Counted from the first letter of the stretch, positions 28,252 to 37,948 are shown. The stretch: DNA of 64,000 nucleotides from Dethiosulfatibacter aminovorans DSM 17477 (GCF_900142005.1 NZ_FQZL01000006.1:62001-126000); one strand, 5' to 3'. A program made the numbers and translations. Notes: generated by a model from the letters alone, not told the origin.

Positions 28252-30030
28252 ATGGAAAAATTAGGATCAACAAGAAGAACCATCAAATGCGGCAATCTTA
28301 GAAGCAGCCATATTGGAGACAATGTTACTGTTATGGGATGGGTGCAAAAGAAAAGAAACCTGGGAAGCCTTGTTTTTGTGGATATTAGAGATGTAGCCGG
28401 AATAGTGCAGGCTGTATTCGACGAGGACCTGAACAAGGAAGCATTTGAAAAGGCTTCAGATGTAAAAAGCGAGTATGTAATTGCCGTTACTGGAAGCGTA
28501 AGGGAAAGGCAGTCAAAAAACGACAATATGCCTACAGGTGATATTGAAATATATGCAGATGAAATCAAGATATTGAGTGTATCTGAAACTCCACCTATCT
28601 ATGTAAGGGACAATGATGATGCTTCGGAAGTCATGAGACTGAAGAACAGATTCCTCGACCTCAGGAAGCCATATATGCAAAACAACCTTATTACAAGGGC
28701 CAAGACCACAAAGATAATAAGGGAATTCATGTGCGAAAATGAATTTCTTGATATTGAAACGCCGGTTCTCAACAAACCTACACCGGAGGGGGCAAGAGAC
28801 TATCTTGTACCCAGCAGGGTAAACAAGGGGTCCTTCTATGCACTGCCTCAGTCGCCACAGATATTCAAGCAGCTCTTGATGGTGTCAGGATACGACAGGT
28901 ACTATCAGATAGTAAAATGCTTCAGGGACGAGGATTTAAGGGCCAACAGACAGCCTGAATTCACACAGCTTGACGTTGAAATGTCTTTCGTGGACATAGA
29001 AGACGTAATTTCAATAAATGAAAGACTTATTCAAAAAGTCTTCAAGGAAGTAATCGATGTTGATGTTACACTTCCAATTGCAAGAATGTCATATGACGAA
29101 GCCATGAACAGATACGGTTCGGACAAGCCGGACCTAAGATTCGGTTATGAATTCAATGACCTTACAGATGTTTTTGCAAATTCCGAATTCAATGCATTCA
29201 AGGCCAACACAGTTGAAGGCAATTCAATAAAGGGGATTGTCATAGAAAAGAGTGCTGATGAATTTTCAAAGAAAAAGATATCCAAGCTTGAAAAATTCGC
29301 AAAGACTTACAATGCAAAAGGACTTGCCTGGGCAAAGATCGAAGATGGAGAGTTTGTTTCGCCTGTTGCCAAATTCCTGAGTGATGAAGAGAAGAATGGA
29401 CTGGTTGAAAAGCTGAACCTTGAAGAAAAAGACATAGTATTCATAATCGCGGACAAGAATACAGTAGTCAACAATGCTCTGGGAGCACTGAGGAAGAAAA
29501 TAGCAGAGGACCTTGACAAGATCGACAAGTCGAAATTCGAATTCCTTTGGATCACTGACTTCCCGCTCTTCGAATATGATGAAGAGGAAGACAGGTATGT
29601 TGCCAAGCACCATCCGTTCACAAGCCCTGTGGACGAGGATATCGACAAGCTTGAAAGCAATCCTTCCGAAGTGAGGGCAAAAGCTTACGATATAGTGATC
29701 AATGGAGACGAAATAGGCGGAGGAAGCATAAGGATTACGGACAGGACTCTCCAGCAGAGAATGTTCAAGGCTCTTGGACTTTCGGAAGAGGAAGCAGAAG
29801 CCAAGTTCGGATTCCTTCTCAATGCCTTCAGATATGGTGTTCCGCCACATGGTGGAATTGCATACGGCATAGACAGACTGGTAATGACTCTGACAGGAAG
29901 CGAAAACATAAGGGACGTAATAGCATTTCCAAAAACACAAAGTGCAACATGCCTGCTTTCAGGAGCCCCTACGGATGTTGATGAAGCTCAGCTTCATGAA
30001 CTTGGCCTGAAACTGGACCTGGAAGAATAA
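28252..30030 (+). CDS. aspS: Aspartyl-tRNA synthetase
   Basis: A class II synthetase of 592 residues: N-terminal OB fold (GWVQKKRNLGSLVFVDIRD), motif 1, motif 2 (QLLMVSGYDRYYQIVKCFRDED), the bacterial GAD insertion (about 280-420), and motif 3 (GIAYGIDRLVMTL). GAD presence marks the bacterial type; discriminating versus non-discriminating forms cannot be settled without checking anticodon-binding residues. AGGAGG precedes the ATG. Expression is probably controlled by the T-box 250 bases upstream. Confidence 0.96.
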   Translation: MEKLGSTRRTIKCGNLRSSHIGDNVTVMGWVQKKRNLGSLVFVDIRDVAGIVQAVFDEDLNKEAFEKASDVKSEYVIAVTGSVRERQSKNDNMPTGDIEIYADEIKILSVSETPPIYVRDNDDASEVMRLKNRFLDLRKPYMQNNLITRAKTTKIIREFMCENEFLDIETPVLNKPTPEGARDYLVPSRVNKGSFYALPQSPQIFKQLLMVSGYDRYYQIVKCFRDEDLRANRQPEFTQLDVEMSFVDIEDVISINERLIQKVFKEVIDVDVTLPIARMSYDEAMNRYGSDKPDLRFGYEFNDLTDVFANSEFNAFKANTVEGNSIKGIVIEKSADEFSKKKISKLEKFAKTYNAKGLAWAKIEDGEFVSPVAKFLSDEEKNGLVEKLNLEEKDIVFIIADKNTVVNNALGALRKKIAEDLDKIDKSKFEFLWITDFPLFEYDEEEDRYVAKHHPFTSPVDEDIDKLESNPSEVRAKAYDIVINGDEIGGGSIRITDRTLQQRMFKALGLSEEEAEAKFGFLLNAFRYGVPPHGGIAYGIDRLVMTLTGSENIRDVIAFPKTQSATCLLSGAPTDVDEAQLHELGLKLDLEE

Positions 30031-30031
30031 C

Positions 30032-30721
30032 ATGAATCCCTGGTCCAGGCTGGAAATAATCTACGGCATTGAAAATGTACAGAGATTCAGGAATGCAAAT
30101 GTGATGATAGCAGGTCTTGGCGGAGTGGGATCCTACTCTGCCGAGGCAGTATGCAGAAGCTTTGTGGGAAAGATGACCATTGTGGATTTTGACACCTACG
30201 ACATTACCAATCTGAACAGACAGCTCCACTCAACGGTGGAAAACCTGGGAAGAAGCAAGGTTGATGTCATAGAGGAAAATATCCTTTCCATTAATCCCGA
30301 CATAGCAATAAAAAAATACGATTGCAGAATTGAAGAAAAAAGCATTGAAATATTTTTCAAAAATGATAAAGTTGATTATGTTATTGATGCCATAGATGAT
30401 GTCAATGCAAAAATACTGCTCATAGACTACTGCCTGAAAAACGACATAAAGATCATAAGCTGCATGGGGACCGGAAACAGGACAAATCCCCAGGCTTTCA
30501 GGATAGCAGACATATACAAGACCTTCAATTGCCCTCTTGCAAAGAAGATGAGAAAGGAATTGAAGGCAAGGGGAATAAAGAGGCACAAGGTGGTATTTTC
30601 GGAAGAAACTCCGAAAAAGTCACTGGAAACCGGAGACATAGGAAGCAACTCCTTTGTCCCTTCATCTGCAGGCCTCCTCCTTGCATCCTATGTGATCAAT
30701 GATTTGGCGGAATGCAACTAA
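30032..30721 (+). CDS. tcdA: tRNA threonylcarbamoyladenosine dehydratase
   Basis: An E1-like ThiF-fold enzyme of 229 residues that cyclises t6A37 to ct6A using ATP. Visible are the nucleotide loop MIAGLGGVGSYSAEA, DFDTYDITNLNRQ and VVDAIDD-type segment (YVIDAIDDVNAK). It acts downstream of TsaD, which is also in this window about 28 kb away. It starts two bases after aspS and is probably in one operon. Confidence 0.9.
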   Translation: MNPWSRLEIIYGIENVQRFRNANVMIAGLGGVGSYSAEAVCRSFVGKMTIVDFDTYDITNLNRQLHSTVENLGRSKVDVIEENILSINPDIAIKKYDCRIEEKSIEIFFKNDKVDYVIDAIDDVNAKILLIDYCLKNDIKIISCMGTGNRTNPQAFRIADIYKTFNCPLAKKMRKELKARGIKRHKVVFSEETPKKSLETGDIGSNSFVPSSAGLLLASYVINDLAECN

Positions 30722-30741
30722 TGAAATGAAAGAGTGATAAA

Positions 30742-31158
30742 ATGGAAAAAATAGCACAAGTAGTATTTATAGAAAATGGAACAGCACATATTAAGGTGGC
30801 AAGGGCATCGGCATGCGGCGACAACTGCGCATCCTGCGGAAGCCAGTGTACTGACGAAGGCCATGTATTGAAGGTTAAGGATGAGGGTTATTTCCCCGGA
30901 CAGCTGCTGACGGTGACTACAAAAGACGTCAATGTTCTCCTTTATTCAATGGTTGCCTATGGAATACCCCTTTTGGTCATGATAATCGCATCATTGCTGG
31001 CATACAACTTCATAGCTTGGGGAAACAGGGAAATAGTTTCTTCGGCAATCGGTGTTTTGTCCCTTGTGGTTTCATTTTACATATTGAGAACAGTAGATAA
31101 AAAAATATTTAAGCATAATGATATTATTGAAAGCATAAGTCCTTATAGAGGTGAGTAA
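30742..31158 (+). CDS. SoxR-reducing system protein RseC family
   Basis: A 138-residue membrane protein. Four cysteines (Cys25, 29, 32, 36; CGDNCASCGSQC) precede two membrane helices (about 68-86 and 93-115), matching the RseC family. In E. coli RseC works beside the Rnf complex to reduce SoxR; in Clostridia stand-alone copies presumably relate to Rnf or redox control. It overlaps the following CstR-like gene's frame, giving a link to sulfur or redox sensing. Confidence 0.85.
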   Translation: MEKIAQVVFIENGTAHIKVARASACGDNCASCGSQCTDEGHVLKVKDEGYFPGQLLTVTTKDVNVLLYSMVAYGIPLLVMIIASLLAYNFIAWGNREIVSSAIGVLSLVVSFYILRTVDKKIFKHNDIIESISPYRGE

Positions 31159-31159
31159 A

Positions 31160-31420
31160 ATGGATTCAAATAAACAGTTGCTTAATAGAATGAAAAGAAT
31201 CGAAGGCCAGGTAAAAGGCATTCAAAGAATGATTGAAAACGGTGAATTCTGTGGTGATGTACTTATACAGATTTCGGCTGCAAAATCCGCCTTGAACAAG
31301 GTTGGAGGCATGGTAATGGAAAACTACGCCAAAAACTGTTTCAAGGAGAGGGCGGAAGCTGAAGATCCCGAAAAGGCCCTGGAGGAACTGTTAAATATAA
31401 TAATAAAATATTCGAAATGA
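31160..31420 (+). CDS. CsoR/CstR-family metal- or persulfide-sensing repressor
   Basis: An all-helical DUF156 protein of 86 residues ([19 protein letters not shown]). Copper-sensing CsoR uses Cys-His-Cys. Here Cys31 and Cys60 are present but the residue four before Cys60 is Tyr, not His. That Cys-only pair, at the same positions as in staphylococcal CstR, points to persulfide or thiol sensing rather than copper. A GTG at 31151 could extend it by three residues; the ATG at 31160 with AGAGGTGA is preferred. glyA follows. Confidence 0.85.
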   Translation: MDSNKQLLNRMKRIEGQVKGIQRMIENGEFCGDVLIQISAAKSALNKVGGMVMENYAKNCFKERAEAEDPEKALEELLNIIIKYSK

Positions 31421-31431
31421 GAGGAGTAAAC

Positions 31432-32652
31432 ATGTTTGAGAATTTGAAAAACACAGATGTAGAAATTTATGAATCAATACAAAGAGAAATCGGAAGACAG
31501 CATAGAAATCTTGAGCTCATAGCTTCGGAAAATGTTGTTTCAATGTCCGTACTTGAAGCAATGGGAAGCCAGTTGACCAACAAGTATGCGGAAGGTTATC
31601 CTGCAAAGAGATACTATGGCGGATGCGAGTTTGTAGATGAAGCGGAAACTCTTGCCATAGAAAGATTAAAGAAACTTTTCAACGCGGATCATGCCAATGT
31701 ACAGCCTCATTCAGGCTCAAACGCAAACCTAGGCGTATACTTCGCTGTTTTGGAACCCGGCGACAAGATAATGGGTATGAACCTGTCTGAAGGCGGACAC
31801 CTCACTCACGGAAGTCCCGTTAACATTTCAGGAAAATACTTTGAAATAGTACCTTACGGTGTGGATCCGGAAACTGAAGTAATAGACTATGAAAAGGTAA
31901 GGGAAATTGCAGTAAAGGAAAAGCCAAAAATGATAGTTGCAGGTGCCAGTGCCTATGCAAGAAAAATCGATTTTGCTAAATTCAAGGAAATAGCAGACGA
32001 GGTGGGAGCATACCTCATGGTGGACATGGCTCACATTGCCGGTCTTATAGCTGCAGGACTTCACCAGAATCCTGTTGAATATGCTGACTTTGTAACAACT
32101 ACAACCCACAAGACCCTCAGGGGACCAAGAGGTGGAGCAATACTGTGCAAGGAAAAGTATGCAAAGGCTGTTGACAAGGCTATATTCCCGGGAATCCAGG
32201 GCGGACCTTTGATGCATGTCATTGCCGCCAAGGCCGTATGCTTCAAGGAAGCTTTGGAAGACGACTTCAAAGAGTATCAGAATCAAGTTGTGAAAAATGC
32301 AGCAGAGCTTGCAGTACAGCTTAAGAAAAAAGGATTCAGACTTGTATCGGACGGAACAGACAACCACCTTATACTCTTGGACATGAGAAGCAAGGATGTT
32401 ACAGGAAAGGAAGCTGAAAAGATACTTGGAGACATCAATATTACAGTAAACAAGAACACCATACCAAACGATCCAAAGAGTCCTTTCGTAACAAGCGGAA
32501 TAAGAATAGGAACACCTGCCATCACTACAATAGGGCTTGTTGAAAAGGATATGGCAGAGATTGCAGACATAATGAACTGTGCATTCACTCAGTCACAGGA
32601 CAAGGAAACGCTTATAAAAAGAGTTGAAGCATTGATGAGCGTTTACGAATAG
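31432..32652 (+). CDS. glyA: Serine hydroxymethyltransferase
   Basis: A PLP enzyme of 406 residues that interconverts serine and glycine with one-carbon transfer to tetrahydrofolate. Landmarks are [24 protein letters not shown], the PLP lysine in [13 protein letters not shown] and [11 protein letters not shown]. The chosen ATG has GAGGAG seven bases upstream; five extra upstream codons are possible but lack a site. It lies in the run from aspS to rarA. Confidence 0.96.
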   Translation: MFENLKNTDVEIYESIQREIGRQHRNLELIASENVVSMSVLEAMGSQLTNKYAEGYPAKRYYGGCEFVDEAETLAIERLKKLFNADHANVQPHSGSNANLGVYFAVLEPGDKIMGMNLSEGGHLTHGSPVNISGKYFEIVPYGVDPETEVIDYEKVREIAVKEKPKMIVAGASAYARKIDFAKFKEIADEVGAYLMVDMAHIAGLIAAGLHQNPVEYADFVTTTTHKTLRGPRGGAILCKEKYAKAVDKAIFPGIQGGPLMHVIAAKAVCFKEALEDDFKEYQNQVVKNAAELAVQLKKKGFRLVSDGTDNHLILLDMRSKDVTGKEAEKILGDINITVNKNTIPNDPKSPFVTSGIRIGTPAITTIGLVEKDMAEIADIMNCAFTQSQDKETLIKRVEALMSVYE

Positions 32653-32668
32653 ACAGGAAGGTAACAAC

Positions 32669-33997
32669 GTGGACTTTTTTAACATGAATTACGATGAATT
32701 CATAAAGAAGAATAATCCTTTGGCCGACAAAATGAGGCCAAGGGATCTTTCTGATTATGTTGGGCAGGACCATATACTTGCCGACGGAAAAATGCTTAGA
32801 AGGGCAATTATGGCCGACAGGCTCAGTTCCATAATACTGTATGGCCCTCCCGGTACGGGTAAAACAACCCTTGCCCGCATCATTGCCGAAAAGACTGAAA
32901 AGAACTTCGAGACACTGAATGCTGTTACATCGGGAATCAAGGACATCAAGGAAAAAATCAATTATGCAATAAATGAAATTTCCATGTACAACAAGCAAAC
33001 TATCGTATTCATCGACGAGATCCACAGATTCAACAAATCGCAGCAGGATGCCCTGCTGCCATATGTTGAAAACGGCACTATAATCCTCATAGGAGCCACT
33101 ACTGAAAATCCTTACTTTGAAGTGAACAGCGCCCTTATCTCAAGGTCAATGATTTTCCAACTGAAAGCACTGGAGCCTGAGGACATAACAATAATCATAA
33201 ACAGGGCAATGGAGACTGTTATAAACGGCGAGCTTGGACTCAATGCAGAAATCGATGGCAATGCCGTGCAGCTTATTTCGGACTATAGTGGCGGAGATGC
33301 AAGAAAGGCATTGAATGCCCTTGAACTTGCAATACTTACTACTGAAAGAGACGAAAACAACCATCTGATAATAACTGTGGAAGATGCAAAGGAAAGCATA
33401 CAGAGCAAGACTTCATACTATGACAAGAACGGTGACAACCATTATGATACCGTTTCGGCATTCATCAAGAGCATAAGGGGCTCGGACCCGGACGCAGCAC
33501 TGTTGTGGCTTGCCAAGATGCTCAATTCAGGTGAAGACCCCAAGTTCATAGCCAGGAGGCTGGTGATCAGCGCTTCCGAAGATATTGGCAATGGAGATCC
33601 GAAGGCACTGGGCATTGCAGTGGACTGTTTCAATGCAGTCAATGTAATTGGAATGCCTGAATGCAGGATAAACCTTTCTCAGGCTGTTACATATCTTGCC
33701 TGCGCACCTAAAAGCAATGCAGCATACGTTGCAATAAACAAGGCAATGGAATATGCAGGGAAGAAAAACCCCGAGGTTCCAAACCATTTAAAGGATAAAA
33801 GCTACAAGTCGGCATCTAAACTGGGCCATGGCGTAGGATACAAATATCCCCACAACTACAGGTACAGTTATGTCAAGCAGGATTATTTTCCTCTTGATTT
33901 TGACTCGGAAAAGTTTTATAATCCTAAGAATATCGGTTATGAGAAAAACATAATACGATATCTGGACTTTTTGAAAGAAGTCGAAGAGGAGGAATAA
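32669..33997 (+). CDS. rarA: Replication-associated recombination protein A
   Basis: RarA (MgsA/Mgs1) is an AAA+ ATPase at stalled replication forks. The 442-residue protein has [16 protein letters not shown], Walker [16 protein letters not shown], Walker [19 protein letters not shown], sensor in [13 protein letters not shown], and the C-terminal tetramerisation part with YKYPHNY. The start is GTG after AGGAAGGT; an ATG six codons in is an alternative. The stop overlaps the next ATG. Confidence 0.94.
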   Translation: MDFFNMNYDEFIKKNNPLADKMRPRDLSDYVGQDHILADGKMLRRAIMADRLSSIILYGPPGTGKTTLARIIAEKTEKNFETLNAVTSGIKDIKEKINYAINEISMYNKQTIVFIDEIHRFNKSQQDALLPYVENGTIILIGATTENPYFEVNSALISRSMIFQLKALEPEDITIIINRAMETVINGELGLNAEIDGNAVQLISDYSGGDARKALNALELAILTTERDENNHLIITVEDAKESIQSKTSYYDKNGDNHYDTVSAFIKSIRGSDPDAALLWLAKMLNSGEDPKFIARRLVISASEDIGNGDPKALGIAVDCFNAVNVIGMPECRINLSQAVTYLACAPKSNAAYVAINKAMEYAGKKNPEVPNHLKDKSYKSASKLGHGVGYKYPHNYRYSYVKQDYFPLDFDSEKFYNPKNIGYEKNIIRYLDFLKEVEEEE

Positions 33998-34497
33998 TGA
34001 ATTTTACAGTTGAATTTAACGGCTTTCACGATATTGACGCCCTTGATAACATAAGGGAAAAGCTGGCGGATATAGATAGCTCAAAAAGCTACAACATAGT
34101 AATAGAATACAACAACCTTATAGTCGAGGAACAGATTTTGTCAGAAAACTACATGCTTGAAATTAAGCCCGAGCACCTAAGATACCTGAGAAAGCTGAGA
34201 ACAACCCTTGAGGATGCAGACATCAATGTCAAAAAGATATATCTTTTAGGTTCCCTGGACAAGTCCCTTTTGTCATCCCTGAGAGTGGCGGCTGAACCTA
34301 CGGTTGATTCCGAAGAAAGCAAAAACATAATGTGGCCCAGCAAGGAGCTGTACCTTTATGACGGAGGTAAGCAGATCCTCGACGACCTTCTTGAAAACGA
34401 AGAAATAGACGTTGACGAGTATGAGGCAAAGCTTAAGCTGCTGCAGATAGAATTCGGCCTTCTTGACTTTCTTGAAAAGGAAAGCTATATCAACTAA
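33997..34497 (+). CDS. Unknown protein downstream of rarA
   Basis: I do not recognise this 166-residue protein. It is acidic, soluble, with no signal or membrane segment, and is predicted mixed alpha/beta in its first 110 residues and helical at the end (YEAKLKLLQIEFGLLDFLEK). It overlaps the rarA stop (TAATG), so it is translationally coupled and may act with RarA. A terminator follows. Confidence 0.7.
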   Translation: MNFTVEFNGFHDIDALDNIREKLADIDSSKSYNIVIEYNNLIVEEQILSENYMLEIKPEHLRYLRKLRTTLEDADINVKKIYLLGSLDKSLLSSLRVAAEPTVDSEESKNIMWPSKELYLYDGGKQILDDLLENEEIDVDEYEAKLKLLQIEFGLLDFLEKESYIN

Positions 34498-34551
34498 TTC
34501 GCTGTGCATGAACGCATGGCTGTGATTTGAACACAAGTTTTCAAAATGCGA

Positions 34552-34578
34552 AAGAACCTTGAAAAGGGTTCTTTTTTT
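34552..34578 (+). terminator. Terminator after the rarA operon
   Basis: AAGAACC and GGTTCTT form a stem around TTGAAAAG, followed by seven T residues. Confidence 0.85.
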
Positions 34579-34648
34579 GGTAATTTTTGCATTTCAACTT
34601 ATGATGGCATGATGAAATCGATGTCATGGGAATTTCCGCAAATAAATG

Positions 34649-34677
34649 TTGACAAATTTACTAGGGTATATTATACT
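34649..34677 (+). promoter_or_regulatory. Promoter of the Fe-S assembly operon, possible IscR operator
   Basis: TTGACA, a 17-base spacer, then TATACT. The -10 region lies in an imperfect inverted repeat (ACTAGGGTATA and TATACTCAGT) that would suit autoregulation by the Rrf2 protein encoded next. Confidence 0.75.
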
Positions 34678-34720
34678 CAGTTAAAAGTCTAGTGTTTCAC
34701 TTGGGATTAGAGGTGATTAT

Positions 34721-35167
34721 TTGTTATTATCTACAAAAGGACGTTATGGACTGAAGGCAACCTTCGAATTGGCCAAAAATTATGGCACCGGTCCGGTGAG
34801 TCTTAAAATAATTTCACAAATGTACAATATATCTGAAAACTATCTTGAACAGCTTCTGTCAAAGCTGAAAAAGAAGGGATATATAAAAACCGTAAGGGGA
34901 GCCAATGGTGGATATCTTCTCGCTATGGATCCTTCGGAAATAACAGTAGGAATGATTTTAAGGGCATTGGAAGGAGAGATGTCGCCGTCGGACTGTCTGT
35001 CGTCGGATCTTTGCAGCAGGGAATCCATTTGTGCAACAAGGGTTGTGTTTGAAAAAATAGAAAAAAGCATCAACGATGTGATCGACAACACATATCTAAG
35101 CGATATGGTAAGTCAGCATACTAAAGTAATGGAGGAGCATTCGAAAGAAATGCTGGAGGTAGAATAA
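34721..35167 (+). CDS. Rrf2-family [2Fe-2S] regulator, IscR-like
   Basis: A winged-helix regulator of 148 residues (MLLSTKGRYGLKATFELA at its start). The cysteines at 92, 98 and 104 have the same spacing and even numbering as the cluster ligands of E. coli IscR, so it probably senses Fe-S supply and regulates the cysteine desulfurase and scaffold genes behind it. The start is TTG, nine bases after AGAGGTGAT. Alternative reading: a CymR-type regulator of cysteine genes, less likely given these cysteines. Confidence 0.9.
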   Translation: MLLSTKGRYGLKATFELAKNYGTGPVSLKIISQMYNISENYLEQLLSKLKKKGYIKTVRGANGGYLLAMDPSEITVGMILRALEGEMSPSDCLSSDLCSRESICATRVVFEKIEKSINDVIDNTYLSDMVSQHTKVMEEHSKEMLEVE

Positions 35168-36339
35168 TGGAGAGAAGAGTGTATTTGGACAATGCAGCAA
35201 CAACCATGGTTAGACCTGAAGTGGTTGAAACCATGAATGAATACTTTACTGAACTATATGGAAATCCATCAAGTATATATGATTTTGGACAAAAAGCCAA
35301 GAAAGCCCTTGCCGGTGCAAGAGAAACCGTAGCCGGATTGATCAACGCCGATGTTGATGAAATTTATTTCACCGGATGCGGATCCGAATCGGACAACTGG
35401 GCAATCAAGGGTGTAGCCGAAAAATACTGCTCCAAAGGCAAGCACATCATTACATCAAAAATAGAACACCATGCAATACTTCACACATGTGAGTATCTTG
35501 AAAAAAACGGCTTTGAAGTTACTTACCTTGAAGTGGACGAATATGGAATGGTGAGCCTTGATGACTTGAATGATGCCATCAGGGAAGATACGATACTTAT
35601 TTCAATAATGTTCGCAAACAACGAAATAGGTACAATCCAGCCAATTAAGGAAATCGGTGCAATCGCAAGGGAGAAGAACATATTCTTCCATACCGATGCA
35701 GTACAGGCATTCGGACATGTGCCGATAGACGTTGAAGAAATGAACATAGACATGCTTTCAGCATCAGCCCACAAGATTCACGGACCAAAAGGTGTTGGAA
35801 TGCTTTACATTAAAAAGGGAATAAGACCCGAGAATCTTATTCATGGAGGAGCCCAGGAAAGAAAGATGAGAGCTGGTACAGAAAATGTTCCAGGCATCAT
35901 GGGCTTTGCAAAGGCTGTTGAAATAGCCGGTGAAACCATGGAGGAAAGCATCGGTAAAACAACTGCATTAAGAGACAGGTTGATGAAGCTTATTCCTGAA
36001 AAGATAGAAAACGCCAAGCTGAACGGTCATCCCACAAGCAGGCTTCCGGGCAATGTGAATTTCTCGTTTGAATTCATAGAAGGCGAGTCATTGCTGCTGT
36101 ATCTTGACATGGACGGAATATCAGCTTCAAGCGGTTCCGCCTGTACATCGGGGGCACTCGATCCGTCCCATGTACTTATGGCAATAGGGCTGCCTCATGA
36201 AATTGCACACGGTTCATTGAGACTGAGCCTTTCTGATTTTAATACAGAAGAAGATGTTGACTATACAGTTGAAAAACTTGTAAATGTAGTAGATAGATTA
36301 AGACAAATGTCGCCATTATATACAGGTAGGAGGAAATAG
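35167..36339 (+). CDS. Cysteine desulfurase (IscS/NifS family)
   Basis: A PLP enzyme of 390 residues that takes sulfur from cysteine for Fe-S clusters and tRNA thiolation. PLP lysine 203 is in SASAHKIHGPKG and the persulfide cysteine 326 in SSGSACTSG, with a long mobile-loop form as in class I. It overlaps the Rrf2 stop by one base and is followed by the scaffold gene after one base, then by mnmA, which also needs its sulfur. Confidence 0.95.
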   Translation: MERRVYLDNAATTMVRPEVVETMNEYFTELYGNPSSIYDFGQKAKKALAGARETVAGLINADVDEIYFTGCGSESDNWAIKGVAEKYCSKGKHIITSKIEHHAILHTCEYLEKNGFEVTYLEVDEYGMVSLDDLNDAIREDTILISIMFANNEIGTIQPIKEIGAIAREKNIFFHTDAVQAFGHVPIDVEEMNIDMLSASAHKIHGPKGVGMLYIKKGIRPENLIHGGAQERKMRAGTENVPGIMGFAKAVEIAGETMEESIGKTTALRDRLMKLIPEKIENAKLNGHPTSRLPGNVNFSFEFIEGESLLLYLDMDGISASSGSACTSGALDPSHVLMAIGLPHEIAHGSLRLSLSDFNTEEDVDYTVEKLVNVVDRLRQMSPLYTGRRK

Positions 36340-36340
36340 A

Positions 36341-36778
36341 ATGTATACAGAAGAGGTTATGGATCACTTCAGGAATCCAAGAAATGTTGGAGAAATAGAA
36401 AACGCAGACGGTATTGGAGAGGTAGGCAATGCCCAATGCGGAGATATAATGAAAATATATCTGAAAATAGATGACGACATCATCACTGATGTCAAGTTCC
36501 TTACTTTCGGATGCGGATCTGCCATTGCATCGTCAAGCATGGCAACGGAGCTTATCAAGGGAAAGAGCATCGACGAGGCTGTTGAGCTTACAAACAAGGC
36601 TGTTGTAGATGCCCTTGGAGGACTTCCGAAGGTAAAGGTACACTGTTCGGTACTTGCGGAGCAGGCTGTAAAGGCTGCACTCCACAATTACGCCGAGAAA
36701 ACTGGAAAAACAATCAAGGGTCTTGAGGATTTCGATCCTGATTTCGATGTTCACGAGCATGAGCATGAACACCTTTAA
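36341..36778 (+). CDS. Fe-S cluster scaffold IscU/NifU N-domain
   Basis: The 145-residue scaffold has the three ligand cysteines in GNAQCGDIM, FGCGSAIASS and VHCSVLAEQA. It is longer than E. coli IscU and ends in an acidic, histidine-rich tail (DVHEHEHEHL) that could bind metal. AGGAGG precedes the ATG. Chaperone and ferredoxin genes of the classical isc operon are not nearby. Confidence 0.94.
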   Translation: MYTEEVMDHFRNPRNVGEIENADGIGEVGNAQCGDIMKIYLKIDDDIITDVKFLTFGCGSAIASSSMATELIKGKSIDEAVELTNKAVVDALGGLPKVKVHCSVLAEQAVKAALHNYAEKTGKTIKGLEDFDPDFDVHEHEHEHL

Positions 36779-37820
36779 TAAAAAAGTTTTGCTGGGCATG
36801 AGCGGTGGTGTGGATAGCACCGCCGCTGCTGTTGTTTTACAGCAAAAGGGATATGAAGTAATAGGCGTGACCTTTGTCCAGACAAGCTTTGAAGAAATGG
36901 AGACGGCAATAGGGGACGCAAGGAAAGCTGCCCGAGTTCTTGGAATAGAGCACTATGTACTTGACCTGAGGAAGGAATTCAATGAGGAAATCATCCAATA
37001 TTTCCACTCGGAATACGACAGGGGAAGGACACCCAACCCATGCGTCAAGTGCAACCAGGTCGTAAAATATAAAAAGTTTCTTGAAGAAGCGGACAGGCTT
37101 GGTGCCTGGTATATCTCTTCGGGACAATATGCGAAAATCGTTTCGGAAAACGGCAGATACCTGATAAAAAAAGCCGAAAACAAATACAAGGACCAGAGCT
37201 ACTATCTTTACAATCTCAAGGAAAAAGACCTTGAAAGAATTCTCATGCCTTTGGGAGACATTAAAGACAAGGAAGAGGCCAGGCAGATAGTCAAGGACAT
37301 AGACCTTGACTTTTCCCAGAAGAAGGACAGCCAGGAAATCTGCTTCATAAGCGACAACGACCATGTCGGCTTCCTGGAACAATATATCAATCCGCAGAAA
37401 AAGCTTGGTAATTTCGTGGACACAAAGGGAAGAATCCTCGGAAAGCACAAGGGGATACACAAGTACACCGTAGGCCAGAGGAAGGGTCTTGGAATAGCCC
37501 TGGGCTCTCCAAGATATGTCGTGAAGATAGATGCAATAGACAACAGTGTGGTCTTAGGCGTTGAAAAGGACCTGTATGCTGAAACATGCACACTTGAAGA
37601 ATACAATATCGTATACGACGATTACAAGATAGAAGAGAAGCCTTTGATGTGCAAGATAAGGTATTCAGCAAGGGAAGCCGAAGCTTCAATAAAAAGGGAC
37701 GGACAGAGACTTGTTGTGAACTTCACTGAGCCTGTAAAATCACTTGCACCGGGACAATCCATGGTATTTTACGATGGAGATGTACTCGTAGGCGGTGGAA
37801 TAATAAATATTGATGTATAG
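36765..37820 (+). CDS. mnmA: tRNA-specific 2-thiouridylase MnmA
   Basis: MnmA thiolates U34 in Lys, Glu and Gln tRNAs. In 351 residues: PP-loop GMSGGVDSTAA, nucleophile Cys in GRTPNPCVKCN, and second Cys in SQEICFI, plus YTVGQRKGLG. It overlaps the scaffold gene's end by 14 bases; the start is taken at the third internal ATG since the family begins directly before the PP loop. Clear ribosome-binding site is lacking, so coupling is likely. Confidence 0.94.
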   Translation: MNTFNKKVLLGMSGGVDSTAAAVVLQQKGYEVIGVTFVQTSFEEMETAIGDARKAARVLGIEHYVLDLRKEFNEEIIQYFHSEYDRGRTPNPCVKCNQVVKYKKFLEEADRLGAWYISSGQYAKIVSENGRYLIKKAENKYKDQSYYLYNLKEKDLERILMPLGDIKDKEEARQIVKDIDLDFSQKKDSQEICFISDNDHVGFLEQYINPQKKLGNFVDTKGRILGKHKGIHKYTVGQRKGLGIALGSPRYVVKIDAIDNSVVLGVEKDLYAETCTLEEYNIVYDDYKIEEKPLMCKIRYSAREAEASIKRDGQRLVVNFTEPVKSLAPGQSMVFYDGDVLVGGGIINIDV

Positions 37821-37827
37821 AAAAGGT

Positions 37828-37886
37828 TGACATATCCACCACCCTTAATTATAATTTTAATGAAACTCGTCCGTGGGGACGAGTTT
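37828..37886 (+). promoter_or_regulatory. Consensus promoter and 5'-end hairpin of alaS
   Basis: TTGACA and TATAAT, both perfect, at 17-base spacing (37828-37856). A perfect 10-bp hairpin AAACTCGTCC-GTGG-GGACGAGTTT (37863-37886) begins exactly where transcription should start, about 7 bases after the -10 box. It lacks a T tract, and would cap the 5' end of the mRNA. Confidence 0.8.
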
Positions 37887-37948
37887 ATCTACATACTTGA
37901 AAAGATAGACTATTCGTTGACATACGAGTTGCATAGATGGAGGATAAG

